NCBI GenBank assembly: GCA_910587705.1
Contig: CAJUMX010000001.1
Span: forward strand, 1-64,000
DNA from: an uncultured Oscillibacter sp.
Lineage (GTDB): Bacteria; Bacillota; Clostridia; Oscillospirales; Oscillospiraceae
Length of the DNA stretch: 64,000 nt
Reading direction: 5' to 3'
In this document: positions 1 to 8,821 of the stretch, piece by piece
Layout of the letters: each line of letters begins with the position of its first letter
Numbering within the stretch: the stretch's first letter is position 1
The notes under the pieces: model-generated
Databases searched by the model: none
Seen by the model: only the letters and a program-made list of their open reading frames with translations
Told to the model about the DNA's origin: nothing
Made by a program: the position numbers and the translations under genes

Positions 1-48
1 TATATCTGTTCTCCATTTTTTCTCACTTCCCTTCTTGACTTTTATTAG

Positions 49-345
49 CTGGACTACGCCTCTGTGGGCGGCGTGCTGCTGGCGGCCCGGTCCGGCGCAG
101 GCAACTCCTCCGTTGGCGTGAACTATGAGCTGGACGCCATCGCCGCGGCCACCGTGGGCGGGACCTCCCACTCCGGCGGCGTGTGCCGCATCTCCGGCGT
201 CATTGCCGGTATCCTCATCATGGGCATCTTGAAAAACGGCATGATGCTGCTGAAAATCTCCCCCTACCTCCAGCAGGTCTGCAAGGGCATCATCATCATT
301 GCCGCCGTGGTCTTTGACATGCGGAAAAACGCCAAGAAAAATTGA
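49..345 (+). pseudogene. 3' remnant of a ribose-type sugar ABC transporter permease
   Basis: The reading frame encodes only the C-terminal part of an RbsC/MglC-type inner-membrane permease. The sequence YELDAIAAATVGG and the following two hydrophobic stretches match the last third of that family, which normally runs to about 320 residues. An in-frame TAG at 46-48 lies directly before the homologous part, and the bases before it are AT-rich and unlike a permease, so the 5' part is missing rather than merely outside the window. A GTG at 64 could be called as a start but has no clear ribosome site. Truncation is seen directly; the sugar specificity cannot be told. It ends at a TGA followed by a strong terminator. 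Confidence 0.7.
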
Positions 346-361
346 CGGGCCTCATCCGCCG

Positions 362-390
362 AAAAGCCAGGGGAACATCCCCTGGCTTTT
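362..390 (+). terminator. Rho-independent terminator
   Basis: A perfect 12-bp stem (362-373 with 379-390) with a five-base loop ends in TTTT. It closes the permease remnant and lies just upstream of the AEC permease ribosome site. Confidence 0.8.
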
Positions 391-411
391 GACAAAGGGA
401 AAGGAGACGCC

Positions 412-1326
412 ATGCGGGAGCTGACTGAAAAACTTCTGGCCCTCATCCTGATCCTGCTCTTGGGCGCACTGGCTCAACGGCGGCTGAGGCTGCCGGAGTC
501 TTTTTACCAAAGCGCCAATGACCTGGTAATCCAAGTCACCCTGCCCGCCATGATCCTGAGCTCCATGGACAAGGCGTTTTCTCCGGAGACACTGGAGACC
601 AGTCTTCGTCTGCTGGTGATTGCCGTCTGTGCATTCGCGGCGGTGATCGCCGGACTGGAGGTCTGGCGGCGGTTCTCAAAGCGGCCAGCAAAGGAGCTGG
701 GTCTGTATCAATATTTGGTCCTCGTGGGCAACACCGCCTTTATGGGCTATCCTGTCATCCAGGCCATCTATGGAAGTGACGGCGTGTTTTACGCCTCTGT
801 GTTCAACCTTGTCCACAATGTCGTGACGTTTTCCTACGGGGTGGCCCTCTTCCAGCGAGATACTCCCATTCGTTGGAGGAAGCTGCTGGACAACGCCTGC
901 TTTTGGTCGACACTGGCCGGGATATTGCTGTTTCTCTCTCCCTTCCGTTTCCCCGCGCCCTTGCGTCAGGCGCTGGACTGGGTGGGAACCATTACGATCC
1001 CCTTGTGTCTGCTGTCCGTGGGGGCGCGCATGGCGGGGCAGTCTTGGGGAAGTCTGTTTCGGCCCGGGGCGGTGGTGTGTCTCTCCCTGATACGCACGGC
1101 GCTCTTTCCCCTGCTGCTGGTCCCGGCGCTGTGGACCGCCGGCTGCTCCGGTGTGACACTGACGGTACCCGCTGTTCTCTTTGCCACGCCGGTATCCCTG
1201 ACCGCCGGAGCCTTCGCCGGGCGCTATGGGGCGGACGCGGCCCTGGCGGGGCAGACGGTGATCGTGAGCAACTTAATTTCCATCGTCACCTTGCCCGTGC
1301 TATCGGCAGTCCTTTCGACCCTTTAA
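412..1326 (+). CDS. AEC-family (auxin efflux carrier/MdcF-like) transporter
   Basis: A 304-residue integral membrane protein with about ten hydrophobic segments arranged as two halves around a polar middle, as in the auxin efflux carrier family (AEC, TC 2.A.69), which includes bacterial malonate/malate permeases such as MdcF. Typical features are the N-terminal LPESFYQSANDLVIQVTLPA stretch and the GNTAFMGYPV motif near residues 102-111, close to the conserved helix break. Length is normal for the family. The ATG at 412 has a good AAGGAG site. It probably moves an organic anion; the substrate cannot be inferred. It converges on the AraC gene and shares a terminator with it. Confidence 0.85.
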   Translation: MRELTEKLLALILILLLGALAQRRLRLPESFYQSANDLVIQVTLPAMILSSMDKAFSPETLETSLRLLVIAVCAFAAVIAGLEVWRRFSKRPAKELGLYQYLVLVGNTAFMGYPVIQAIYGSDGVFYASVFNLVHNVVTFSYGVALFQRDTPIRWRKLLDNACFWSTLAGILLFLSPFRFPAPLRQALDWVGTITIPLCLLSVGARMAGQSWGSLFRPGAVVCLSLIRTALFPLLLVPALWTAGCSGVTLTVPAVLFATPVSLTAGAFAGRYGADAALAGQTVIVSNLISIVTLPVLSAVLSTL

Positions 1327-1340
1327 GAGCCCCGCGAAAC

Positions 1341-1390
1341 AAAACAGCCTGCCGGACTATGGAACATCCATGGTCCGCCAGGCTGTTTTT
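1341..1390. terminator. Bidirectional terminator between convergent genes
   Basis: A long stem starting with AAAACAGCCTG at 1341 and closing with CAGGCTGTTTTTT near 1379-1391 sits between the convergent AEC permease and the AraC gene. It carries an A-run on one side and a T-run on the other, so it can serve both strands. Confidence 0.8.
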
Positions 1391-2266
1391 TCAGGGCATC
1401 GCCTTGCCCCGCATGGCCTCCAGATACTGCTTTTTATAACGCATGGGGGAGGTGCCCACGATTTTTGTGAAGATGGTGTTGAAATAGTTCGTGTTGTCGT
1501 AGCCCACCAGGGTGGCAATGTGGGTCGCTGTGTAGTCCGTGGTGGTCAGGTAGGTCTGCGCCAGGCCGATGCGCCGCCGGATTACGTACTGGATGGGGGA
1601 GTAGCCGATGCAGCGCTTGAACACGTGGGATACGTAAGATTCGCTGCATCCGAAGGCGGCGGCCACGTCGGAAATGACGATCTGCTCGGTGTAATGGATG
1701 TCCAGATACCGGCGGATGCGGTCCGCCATTTTGATATCGTCCTCGGAACTGGGGTGGATGAAGGAGTCCTCGTCCAGCTCTCGGGCCATCAGGAGGAAAG
1801 CCAGCGCCAGACTTTGGGCCAGAGCCTTTCCAGCGGCGTCAGTGTCCAGGCGCTGGTAGGCGCACTCGCAGAGCTGCTGCAAAAACTCGAACTGGGTGCC
1901 TGAGGAGCGAACCGGGTGGCTGTCCCCCGGAATGATGTGATTGGCTGGGAGGGTCTCAAATTTCAGCCCGAAGTAGGCAAAGCAGTAGGTGCCGATCTCC
2001 GTGTTGGAGATGCTGCGGACCTCGTGGGACTCATCCTGGTTGTAAAAGAGGATGTCGCCCTCCTGAATGGGGAAGGAGTGGCTGCGGATCGCGTAGGAGC
2101 CGAAGCCCCGGTAGACCAGGAGGAGCTCGCAGAAGGAGTCGTGGCTGTGCATGGGACGGTCGCGCTTCTCGCCGCCGAACTGCTGTTTTGTGATATAGAG
2201 GAGCGTGGGCGGCTTTTTGTTCTCAAAGGCCCGAGAGAGCGGGTCCGGCTCAAAGAAACGGTTCAT
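1391..2266 (-). CDS. AraC-family transcriptional regulator with N-terminal cupin
   Basis: A 291-residue regulator. The N-terminal part (about 20-120) is a cupin-like ligand domain with the conserved MHSHDSFCELLLVYRG stretch and GDILFYNQDESH. The C-terminal 100 residues form the double helix-turn-helix DNA-binding domain: ISDVAAAFGCSESYVSHVFK for the first HTH and IATLVGYDNTNYFNTIFTK for the second, followed by the usual G-SP-RYKK end. Such proteins usually bind a sugar or other small ligand and activate nearby transport or catabolic genes. The convergent permease is a possible target but no binding site was identified, so the ligand is unknown. Confidence 0.9.
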   Translation of the reverse strand: MNRFFEPDPLSRAFENKKPPTLLYITKQQFGGEKRDRPMHSHDSFCELLLVYRGFGSYAIRSHSFPIQEGDILFYNQDESHEVRSISNTEIGTYCFAYFGLKFETLPANHIIPGDSHPVRSSGTQFEFLQQLCECAYQRLDTDAAGKALAQSLALAFLLMARELDEDSFIHPSSEDDIKMADRIRRYLDIHYTEQIVISDVAAAFGCSESYVSHVFKRCIGYSPIQYVIRRRIGLAQTYLTTTDYTATHIATLVGYDNTNYFNTIFTKIVGTSPMRYKKQYLEAMRGKAMP

Positions 2267-3014
2267 AACGGATCGGCCCCTTCTTTGGATTCCTGTTTCT
2301 ATTATGCCATAACTTTGGCAAAATAGTTACGGTATCCTGCTTGAATCTCGGAAAGGGCCCTTGTTGATTTGCACAAAAAGCACTAAAATACCGGGCGGAC
2401 TATACTATGCTGCATCCCGGGGCCTGGGTTTCCAGCGGGCGTTTACTGGCTTGGGACGGAGGCTCTATACTTGGACGCTCCGTCTTGCCCGCGAATAGAA
2501 TCGCCGCGTCTGAGACAGCGCGTGTCAACGCCTTAAACCTGCTAATTGAAGTTTGAGACCGCTACATAGACCGCAGATTCGGCAGTAATCCAGATTCTGA
2601 ATTTTCCGGATAAGATCTGGCTTGTTTGCCAGAAGGGCTAACTATGACGGAGTAAAACACCAGTTCTGGTTCTGTGGCGACAGTTTATGAAGGACTTCAA
2701 GGGGAATATCTGAGTATTAGATTCCGCGCCCTTGGCGAAGCTGGTGTTTTGAACGTCAATACAGAGGACGCGGTTGTTGAGAAGATAACTGTCAATCGCT
2801 GGGACGCATCTCTGAACACCGCAGGCCATTTCCCGATGGTTATACCTTTTCCTGAAAAAACGCAAATTCTTAGCGTTTCCTTTTTAGCAGGAAAAACGCT
2901 GCCTGAGAAAGAGGTGTTCCCGCAAACTATTGAGGGCATATCATCATACGGATAACGCCGGCGTGAGGCAGGCAAAGGGCTAGGGCGGCAATGGGGCGCG
3001 GGATGTATTTTTCA
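2267..3014. other. Gene-poor decayed stretch
   Basis: No convincing gene was found in about 750 bases. A GTG-initiated frame of 93 codons lies at 2674-2955 on the plus strand and a 92-codon antisense frame opposes it; neither has a ribosome site or a family I recognise. The stretch lies between the AraC gene and a broken recombinase and is best read as mobile-element debris. The promoter of the AraC gene should lie near 2290-2330 (AT-rich, CATAAT on the minus strand), but no good -35 partner was found. Confidence 0.5.
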
Positions 3015-3057
3015 CGGCGCTCTCTTTCCGAATTTGAAGGAAAGAGAGCGCCGTTTT
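3015..3057 (+). terminator. Rho-independent terminator
   Basis: A perfect 15-bp stem (3015-3029 with 3039-3053) with a nine-base loop is followed by TTTT. It follows the unrecognised 2674-2955 frame and precedes the recombinase remnant. Confidence 0.75.
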
Positions 3058-3164
3058 CTACCACATACCGACCCAACAAAATGAAAAATAGGAACCGCTC
3101 GACGTTTTTGGCCCGTTGTAGACAATCGGGCGTAAAACCCCCATAATAAAAAGGACTTTTGATC

Positions 3165-3486
3165 ATGGAGGATATCATTATCCAGTCATTGTCATCGCGC
3201 GTCGTCAGTTATCTTGAAATGGGTGAGTACGAAAAGCAGCTCTCCCCGGAAACGATCAAGGCCTGTCGCATTGATTTGCGGCAGTTTTTGGACTTTACGA
3301 AGGGAGCTTGGGCCGATAAGGCTATGCTTGCTGGACGCCGGGATGGATATACGGTACATTCAATCTCTGCTTGGTCATAGTTCCATTTCCACTACACAGA
3401 TCTACACACATGTGACTGCCCAGCGACAGACGCTGCTGTTAGCTGAAAAGTATCCAAGAGGCAAAATGACATTTTCGCTTCGATAA
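3165..3486 (+). pseudogene. Internally deleted tyrosine recombinase (phage-integrase family)
   Basis: The first frame (from ATG 3165) gives an N-terminal SAM-like core-binding domain, with LSPETIKACRIDLRQFLDFT. A different frame then gives the C-terminal catalytic end, with LLDAGMDIRYIQSLLGHSS and the tyrosine segment TTQIYTHV. The switch lies near 3300-3325. The middle catalytic region with the first Arg, the Lys and the H-x-x-R box is absent, so the protein cannot be active. Intact relatives are about 300 residues and act in XerC/D-like integration. This marks the surrounding region as a former integration site. A terminator follows immediately. Confidence 0.75.
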
Positions 3487-3491
3487 TAGAA

Positions 3492-3519
3492 AAAGGCCGC
3501 CAGATACCTGGCGGCCTTT
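3492..3519 (+). terminator. Rho-independent terminator
   Basis: A perfect 12-bp stem (3492-3503 with 3508-3519), ATAC loop and terminal TTT follow directly after the recombinase remnant. Confidence 0.75.
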
Positions 3520-3648
3520 GCTAATTGGATAGATAGTCAGATAATTACCTGTTATTAGTTTACGACATCCTTCTCCGAATTTCAAACTTTAAATAAATGT
3601 TTTAAAATTTCTTCACAAGACGCTTATTTTCTGAGGTAGCTCGCGTCC

Positions 3649-3723
3649 CTTTTACCAGACCTGGAAAATGCCTTAGGAATGTCAGTAGATTTGATTCCTA
3701 CAGGAAGTCTAGACAGCGATTTT
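3649..3723 (+). pseudogene. Possible nucleotidyltransferase (MNT-like) fragment
   Basis: A short in-frame stretch reads DLENALGMSVDLIPTGSL. It resembles the middle of MNT-type nucleotidyltransferases, where a helix is followed by a V-D-L-V/I strand. No start, no GSxxxG/DxD active site and no HEPN partner are visible. This is a weak call made from one short similarity and could be chance. The rest of 3520-3726 is AT-rich with no gene. Confidence 0.2.
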
Positions 3724-3726
3724 CCT

Positions 3727-4182
3727 CTATCTGAAGAGCAGTGTCGTCCGATCAAATTCTTCTGCCATAATCGGCTCCCGCTTCGGAAAGATATCCGCAT
3801 AAAAATCCAATTTCCATCCAGCTTTTTCTACACCGCGGGCATCTCCTTCTTCAGCTAGAACCTTAGCGCATCTATTTTCTCCTTTAGAGGCTCCCTCATT
3901 TCAGGGAAGAGCTCGCAGCGAAACCACCTCTCATCATGGGGCAGACGCAGCTCGGTATTCAAGCAATCACATACCCACTCCGTTCCTTCATCGCGGACGG
4001 CATAAGCCATATGATTTACGTTTTTCAGACCAAATTTAAAGACGCGGAACGTTCCAATGGCGGCATCCTCCACTGTGGACAAGAAGAGCCGCGGTTCCGG
4101 ACAGTACGCCGCTGTAGATAGGGAGAGCGGGTACGGTATAACCGCCGTCAGGGGCTTGCTCTAGTTCATGGTCATACCTCAT
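3727..4182 (-). pseudogene. Frameshifted unknown gene
   Basis: Three protein-like segments lie in successive order on the minus strand but in different frames. The first starts at ATG 4182 (MRYDHELEQAPDGGYTVPAL). The second runs about 4082-3855 (contains FRVFKFGLKNVNHMAYAV and WVCDCLNTELRLPHDERWF). The third runs to a TAG at 3727-3729 (contains KVLAEEGDARGVEKAGWKL and FPKREPIMAEEFD). Together they would make one protein of about 145 residues with two frameshifts. I do not recognise the family. The middle piece can also be read as a free-standing 75-codon frame. Confidence 0.4.
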
Positions 4183-4220
4183 GGCAGTTTGAAGCCGGAG
4201 GTTCTGTCCGCGGCAAAGGC

Positions 4221-4260
4221 AGGCATATGGAACAGTCCCACAAAACGGTTCCATATGCCT
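4221..4260. repeat. Perfect 13-bp inverted repeat
   Basis: Arms at 4221-4233 and 4248-4260 (AGGCATATGGAAC and its complement) are separated by 14 bases. It lies just downstream of the 829-aa gene on the minus strand but has no T-run, so it is not a standard terminator. It could be a protein-binding or mRNA-end structure. Confidence 0.6.
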
Positions 4261-4293
4261 ACCTTCGTTTTAAATATTCAAAAAGGGAGTTGT

Positions 4294-6783
4294 TCAGTTT
4301 AGGATGGTCTTTCGGTACAGTTCGATAAAGTGTCCGCACGCGTCGTAGTCAATGTCATATTGATTCGAAAGCTTGGCAAACAGATCGCGCAGACGGGCCA
4401 GCCGCCCCAGTCCTTCCGAATCCTGGAGGCTGCTTGACTTGCCCATCAGGGTTCCGTCGATGGTGTCATAGCATTTGACTAGATAATCAAATACCTGCTG
4501 GAGCGTCTCTTTGGACCTGTGCTCAGGGGCTTCCCCGCCGAGGTCGTCGAACCAGTCGATGAACTGGTCAATGTCATCACAGAACCTTTTCATGGCAGGG
4601 CTGAACATCGTTCCAGACACGGCAGAAACCCGCTTCCAGATTCCTTTCTTCCGCGCCGCCCGGATCACAAGCCCCCAGCGCTCTACCAGCCTATAATACC
4701 GGGAATCTGGGCACCAGTCGCCGCTTTCCTCAGACAGGGGCCGGATCTCCTGCTCGGCAAAGGAGCGGTACATCGCCTCGCTGGGATTCAGCAGATAGAT
4801 CATGACCATATCCGCGTAACATTCGCGGAACAGATAGATCAGGTTGTCAAGATCATCGAAGAACTGCGCCGTATCCGCCAGAATCGTGTTCCGGCAAATA
4901 TCGCTCTCCAGCCGTACATGCCGCATTTGGGACGAGGAAAGATCCATTTCGTCCTGATATATCCTGTGCCAGTTGAAAAATACTGTGTCGTCCAGCAGTA
5001 GGGAATTGATCCCCATTTGGAGTAGGATTGATAAGCTCTCCGCATATTTCATCAGGAAAGTATCTTTGCGCTGGCAAAGGTCCAACAGTTGACGGTATAT
5101 CTTCTCAACCGTGCTCCAAGAGCATATTCTCAGGTGGCAGGCCAGCTCATAAGCGGCAGAATAAATGACAAGGTAGCCCCGCTGCTTGCGGTTTCGCCAG
5201 GTCTCGCCCACGTAATGGGCCAGCTCGTGGCACAGGCCGCACAGCACGGACACGGGCCTGTACAGCATCTCCATAGGAATATCAACGTAGAGAAGGTGGT
5301 TGGTATCCCGTGGTTCCTCCAAAATTGCAATGACCTTCATGCGCCGACAGATCTTAGGCACCAGCAGCAGGGCCACGTCGTGCCCCTCCGACTTGTTGCC
5401 CATCAGGTCCGCGCAGCACATCATTGTAGACAGATAGAACTCCAGCAGGTGCGCGGGGATTTCGCAAAGCGCAGGGCTGAACCCCGGCATCTGGATAAAC
5501 CTGCCGTCTATACGGGTGGCCTGCTCCATCAGGCCGCCCCAGCCCCGGATAAAGCGCTGAACCGACTCCGTTTCCATCTTGGCCTTCATAGGCCGCTGGG
5601 AGGCATTCCAGCGTTCGATCTTGTGGCAGAACAGCCGTGCCGCGTCATAGATCAAGTAGCAGAACCCATCCATGACCCAGTTCTTGCTCATGTCCGCCAG
5701 GGCATTGAGCAAGTTGCTGGTGGGCTTCATCCAGGATATCTCATAGACGCCGGAGATTTCTTTAGATTCCTGCCGCACACGCTGAAATTTCTCCAGCAAG
5801 TCCTTGCAGTGACTGGAAAACACGGACTCCATGCCATCCATACCCGGGGAGGAAGAGCGACCGTCTATGGAATCCAGCGTCCCAGGACAGAGCTCCTTGC
5901 CGGGGGGGACCCCTTCCGGAATTCCCAGACGGGTGGAACACTCGAAAAACGCGCGGCGGTGCCCGTCGTTGAGATGGGTTCGCAAGAGACCCAAGAGGGT
6001 CTTGACATCCATATTTTCCTGGAGCATGTGCAAATCCTCCATGCCCGTGGAAAAATAGACATGGCTGATGTCGATGCCCTGTTTCTTCAGACAGTTCAGG
6101 TAATCGTGGGATTCCTGAACACCGCGCACCACATAACGGGCCGAGGCGAAAAATTTCCTGCCGGGGTCAATCGCCTCCCAGTCTTTCAGTGGGCTACTGC
6201 TAACAAGGGCTCGGCTAACCGAGGAAAACGTGCTCATATCCCCAACTTCTTCCATTTGATACAAGTCGTGTATCTCCTGGAAAATGTCGAACAGGCTGTC
6301 GGACCGCCATACTATCACCAGATCGCTAAGCTCCATTGTGCGGTAACAGACGCGCGCCACCGAGGCTCTGTCCTGGAGCAGCACCTTTTCCCGCACCTTA
6401 CGGATACTGCCCTGTGCGGCCTCCTGTACCAGTGTCAAAAACAAGAAGGGCTTGCCGCTGTTTTCTGTCCAGAAGTTCTCGTATTTCTTGTCGTCCTCTG
6501 TTTCGGAAGTGCCTGTGGTCAGATGAAGCGGGTGAAAATAATAATCTCCGTCCAGCTCGGCGGAGAGCTCCTGATTGTGCTTCAAAATGTCGCTAAGCCA
6601 GGAATTCTCTTCCTGGGGGAGCGGGTAGACCTCTAGAAAATCAAAGTATCCAAAGACCACCCATTGTCCGCAAGAAATGCCGTTTTTCTTAATCCGGCGG
6701 ACGGGGGGGCGGGACATATCCATCGTCAGGGTCTTACTGAACAGTGCCACCATATTCTTATAGTTGATCTTTTTGGGCTCCAT
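4294..6783 (-). CDS. Unrecognised 829-aa protein with HELAH zincin-like motif
   Basis: I do not recognise this family. The protein has no signal peptide or clear membrane helix, so it is probably cytoplasmic. Around residue 519 it carries GLCHELAHYVGE, the HExxH signature of zinc metallopeptidases. About 131 residues later RECYADM offers E654 and D658 in an ExxAD arrangement often used for the third zinc ligand. The N-terminal 200 residues form a separate mixed alpha/beta region (e.g. LSDLVIVWRSDSLFD near 152-166); the rest is helical. The frame is open to 6831, but ATG 6783 is preferred: a GGGGGG ribosome site lies seven bases before it and this start falls 17 bases after the stop of the upstream membrane gene. 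The two form one operon. Peptidase activity is inference. Confidence 0.7.
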   Translation of the reverse strand: MEPKKINYKNMVALFSKTLTMDMSRPPVRRIKKNGISCGQWVVFGYFDFLEVYPLPQEENSWLSDILKHNQELSAELDGDYYFHPLHLTTGTSETEDDKKYENFWTENSGKPFLFLTLVQEAAQGSIRKVREKVLLQDRASVARVCYRTMELSDLVIVWRSDSLFDIFQEIHDLYQMEEVGDMSTFSSVSRALVSSSPLKDWEAIDPGRKFFASARYVVRGVQESHDYLNCLKKQGIDISHVYFSTGMEDLHMLQENMDVKTLLGLLRTHLNDGHRRAFFECSTRLGIPEGVPPGKELCPGTLDSIDGRSSSPGMDGMESVFSSHCKDLLEKFQRVRQESKEISGVYEISWMKPTSNLLNALADMSKNWVMDGFCYLIYDAARLFCHKIERWNASQRPMKAKMETESVQRFIRGWGGLMEQATRIDGRFIQMPGFSPALCEIPAHLLEFYLSTMMCCADLMGNKSEGHDVALLLVPKICRRMKVIAILEEPRDTNHLLYVDIPMEMLYRPVSVLCGLCHELAHYVGETWRNRKQRGYLVIYSAAYELACHLRICSWSTVEKIYRQLLDLCQRKDTFLMKYAESLSILLQMGINSLLLDDTVFFNWHRIYQDEMDLSSSQMRHVRLESDICRNTILADTAQFFDDLDNLIYLFRECYADMVMIYLLNPSEAMYRSFAEQEIRPLSEESGDWCPDSRYYRLVERWGLVIRAARKKGIWKRVSAVSGTMFSPAMKRFCDDIDQFIDWFDDLGGEAPEHRSKETLQQVFDYLVKCYDTIDGTLMGKSSSLQDSEGLGRLARLRDLFAKLSNQYDIDYDACGHFIELYRKTILN

Positions 6784-6800
6784 ATCCATTCCCCCCATAT

Positions 6801-8147
6801 TTATGTACGTGTATACCAGCCGATCGTCCATTCCAGCAGATAGCGGTTCGACAGGCTCTCCGCTATCTCCCTCCTAGTGCCTGTGCTCCTTTTTAACAGG
6901 AACTTTATACGGTCACCGCTGTATTGGTACCAGGAGATACCGAAATCCTTCCGCGCAATCCACTCCATATGCTCCAGCAGTGTATCCAGGTCGGACCTGC
7001 GGTCCTCACACTCATTGTCCAGTGCGTCGGCCAGCGAGGAGTTGAAGATGCCGACATACTGCGTCCATGCCTTTTCGAGATCATCTTGATTCACCCATGA
7101 TGGTTTGCTTTGATTCACGAGAGAAATCGCCATCACCATCCCAAAAGCGCAGGCCAATTCGCTGATGATCTGCTCCGCCCAGGAATCGCCCCGATTCTCG
7201 TCCGCTCGCAGGGCCTCACAAAGGTTCTCCAGCTTGGCGCACGCCTCAACGTAGGAGCTCCCTGCCTTCCAGGGCAGGAGGGAGTAGACGGCTCCGGCCA
7301 AAAGCATCAGGTGGCTGGCCCGCTGCTTTTTCCAGGAGGTATCCGTCAGCATATCCCGGTGGATAATATCCGCCTGGAGCCCGTAAGTTCCCGCATCGGG
7401 CCCTTCGCTCTTCTGGAGGCCAGCCCAGGCTATTTTCAAGTATTCCAGGCCGGAGAGCAGCGGAACCTCCGCCCAATCGCCCTTCTCGGCGGCCTTCTTG
7501 GCTTCCTCGTCCTGGACGGAAAAGACCGAAATTACAGCCCGCAATACTCGGTCTAGTCCCTTAAAACATGTGGGCATATGCCTTGTCAAGGATACGGCGT
7601 CCAGCAGGAGGAGCATCTGCTCACTTTTTGAGATTCCCGGGCGGCAAATGTGGGTCTCATAATAGCCGAAGATCATGTCCGACTGCCGCTCGCTGTCCAG
7701 GAAAAGAATCAGAGAGAGTCCAAAAAACCAAACGGATAAAAGCACCGCCCCCACGGTGGTAAGCAGCGCGGCGGCGCCCATGCCGCAATCTCCGGTAAAG
7801 CTGGCCGCGAACACCAGGGCGAAAAAGAGCATGTAGGAAAAACGTAAAGCCGGGTAATGTGTTTTCAAAACGTCGCGGGCGTTTACGCTGCCAATTCTGC
7901 GGTCCGCCGCTGAGGCCAGCAACGTCAGGGCCGCTCCCGTTCCCAGAATCCGGGCCAGGTTCGCCAAGGCCGCGCAAAGCCCCGCGTCGATTGAGCCGTC
8001 TAAAGCCTTTAACTTGAAGTATAGGAACTGGAGGGGCGAGGGGAGGCAGGAGTCGTCCAATGCCAGGAGCACTAGGACTGCCGGGCAGAAAGTGGCTGTT
8101 ATTAGGGAGCAACTCCAGGCAAGTTTGCGCAGGCGTGAGAACCTCAT
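6801..8147 (-). CDS. Unrecognised four-helix membrane protein, partner of the HELAH protein
   Basis: A 448-residue protein from ATG 8147 (GAGGGAG ribosome site; an earlier ATG at 8165 lacks one). Four hydrophobic segments lie at about 10-30, 58-78, 101-117 and 122-150. They are followed by roughly 295 soluble, mainly helical residues, presumably cytoplasmic. No known enzymatic motif was seen. It is the first gene of a two-gene operon with its own strong sigma-A promoter and the HELAH protein follows after 17 bases, so the two products probably act together at the membrane. Both frames are intact although the flanks are full of broken genes, which suggests selection or recent arrival. Defence, stress or envelope roles are possible; none is shown. 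Confidence 0.65.
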   Translation of the reverse strand: MRFSRLRKLAWSCSLITATFCPAVLVLLALDDSCLPSPLQFLYFKLKALDGSIDAGLCAALANLARILGTGAALTLLASAADRRIGSVNARDVLKTHYPALRFSYMLFFALVFAASFTGDCGMGAAALLTTVGAVLLSVWFFGLSLILFLDSERQSDMIFGYYETHICRPGISKSEQMLLLLDAVSLTRHMPTCFKGLDRVLRAVISVFSVQDEEAKKAAEKGDWAEVPLLSGLEYLKIAWAGLQKSEGPDAGTYGLQADIIHRDMLTDTSWKKQRASHLMLLAGAVYSLLPWKAGSSYVEACAKLENLCEALRADENRGDSWAEQIISELACAFGMVMAISLVNQSKPSWVNQDDLEKAWTQYVGIFNSSLADALDNECEDRRSDLDTLLEHMEWIARKDFGISWYQYSGDRIKFLLKRSTGTRREIAESLSNRYLLEWTIGWYTRT

Positions 8148-8190
8148 ACACCCACTCCCTCTCATTTAAATTCTGAAAACGTTTGCGTTC

Positions 8191-8242
8191 CCAGGATCGT
8201 CCTGGATTTGGAAATTATAGCATAATTCCCCACTGACTTCAA
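8191..8242 (-). promoter_or_regulatory. Sigma-A promoter and 5' hairpin of the two-gene cassette
   Basis: On the minus strand TTGAAG (8242-8237) and a perfect TATAAT (8219-8214) are spaced by 17 bases, with an extended TGC before the -10. A six-bp hairpin (CCAGGA/TCCTGG, 8205-8191) would sit at the very 5' end of the transcript. Confidence 0.75.
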
Positions 8243-8608
8243 GTCCTTTTCCCGAGTGGCGCGGTGCCTATGCTTGGACGAAAAAATTACACAAACCGGA
8301 GCGGATGATTTTCCAATACTTTCCTAAAAATAGGCTGGAGCGTAGAAAATTAGCCTTGCTAAGCTGTAAATCAATTTTCCTTCACAAAACAATTCGCGCA
8401 AAACCGCATTCATGTGCTTGCCCTGCCGAAAGGTCACAGTCTCCACTTCAAGGCCAGGGGCAGCTTCTCCTCGGCAGCAACGGCAAAGCGGGCTCCAGGT
8501 GACACCGGAGCCCGCTTTTCATCGAAGCCTCAACCTGCCTCCGTACTCCCGCCGGAGTCCAAATCCCCATGTCTCACAGGGAAAAGCATAACAAAGGCAA
8601 ATTTGAAA
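8243..8608. other. Gene-poor stretch with a terminator hairpin
   Basis: No supported gene. A perfect 12-bp stem (8485-8496 with 8507-8518) followed by TTTT is a plus-strand rho-independent terminator without a recognisable gene in front of it. Overlapping plus-strand frames at 8305-8502 and 8414-8746 run through this hairpin, lack ribosome sites and are not credible. Confidence 0.5.
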
Positions 8609-8821
8609 TTATTTGAATTCATCTGTCCGTTGAAGCAAAGAGCCGTTCTCCGCGACATAAAAGAGTCGCTCATTTCCATGACTTACTTGTTTAGTCTTCC
8701 GGATCATTTCAAGATTGACAAAATAGGAAGCGGGGTCCCGGAATGATCGATCTTCGGAAATCTTGCGGACGGCGTCCTCATAGCATGCGTCCATCCACTC
8801 ATAACAGCTCTTTCTCCCCAT
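8609..8821 (-). CDS. Small hypothetical protein
   Basis: A 70-residue frame from ATG 8821 with a good TTGGAGG site eight bases upstream. The product is soluble and charged (MGRKSCYEWMDACYEDAVRK at its start) and shows no motif I recognise. It lies alone in the decayed accessory stretch, downstream of no other gene. The ribosome site argues for a real start, but the length and the context also fit the truncated 5' end of a larger lost gene. Confidence 0.35.
   Translation of the reverse strand: MGRKSCYEWMDACYEDAVRKISEDRSFRDPASYFVNLEMIRKTKQVSHGNERLFYVAENGSLLQRTDEFK

Noticed and set aside
2674..2955. 93-codon frame as a possible gene
   Set aside because: GTG start without ribosome site and no recognisable family; kept only as part of the decayed stretch.
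5089..6636. 515-codon plus-strand frame opposite the HELAH gene
   Set aside because: Composition is typical of an antisense shadow (His/Gln/Arg-rich), without start site; the opposite frame has a promoter, operon partner and ribosome site.
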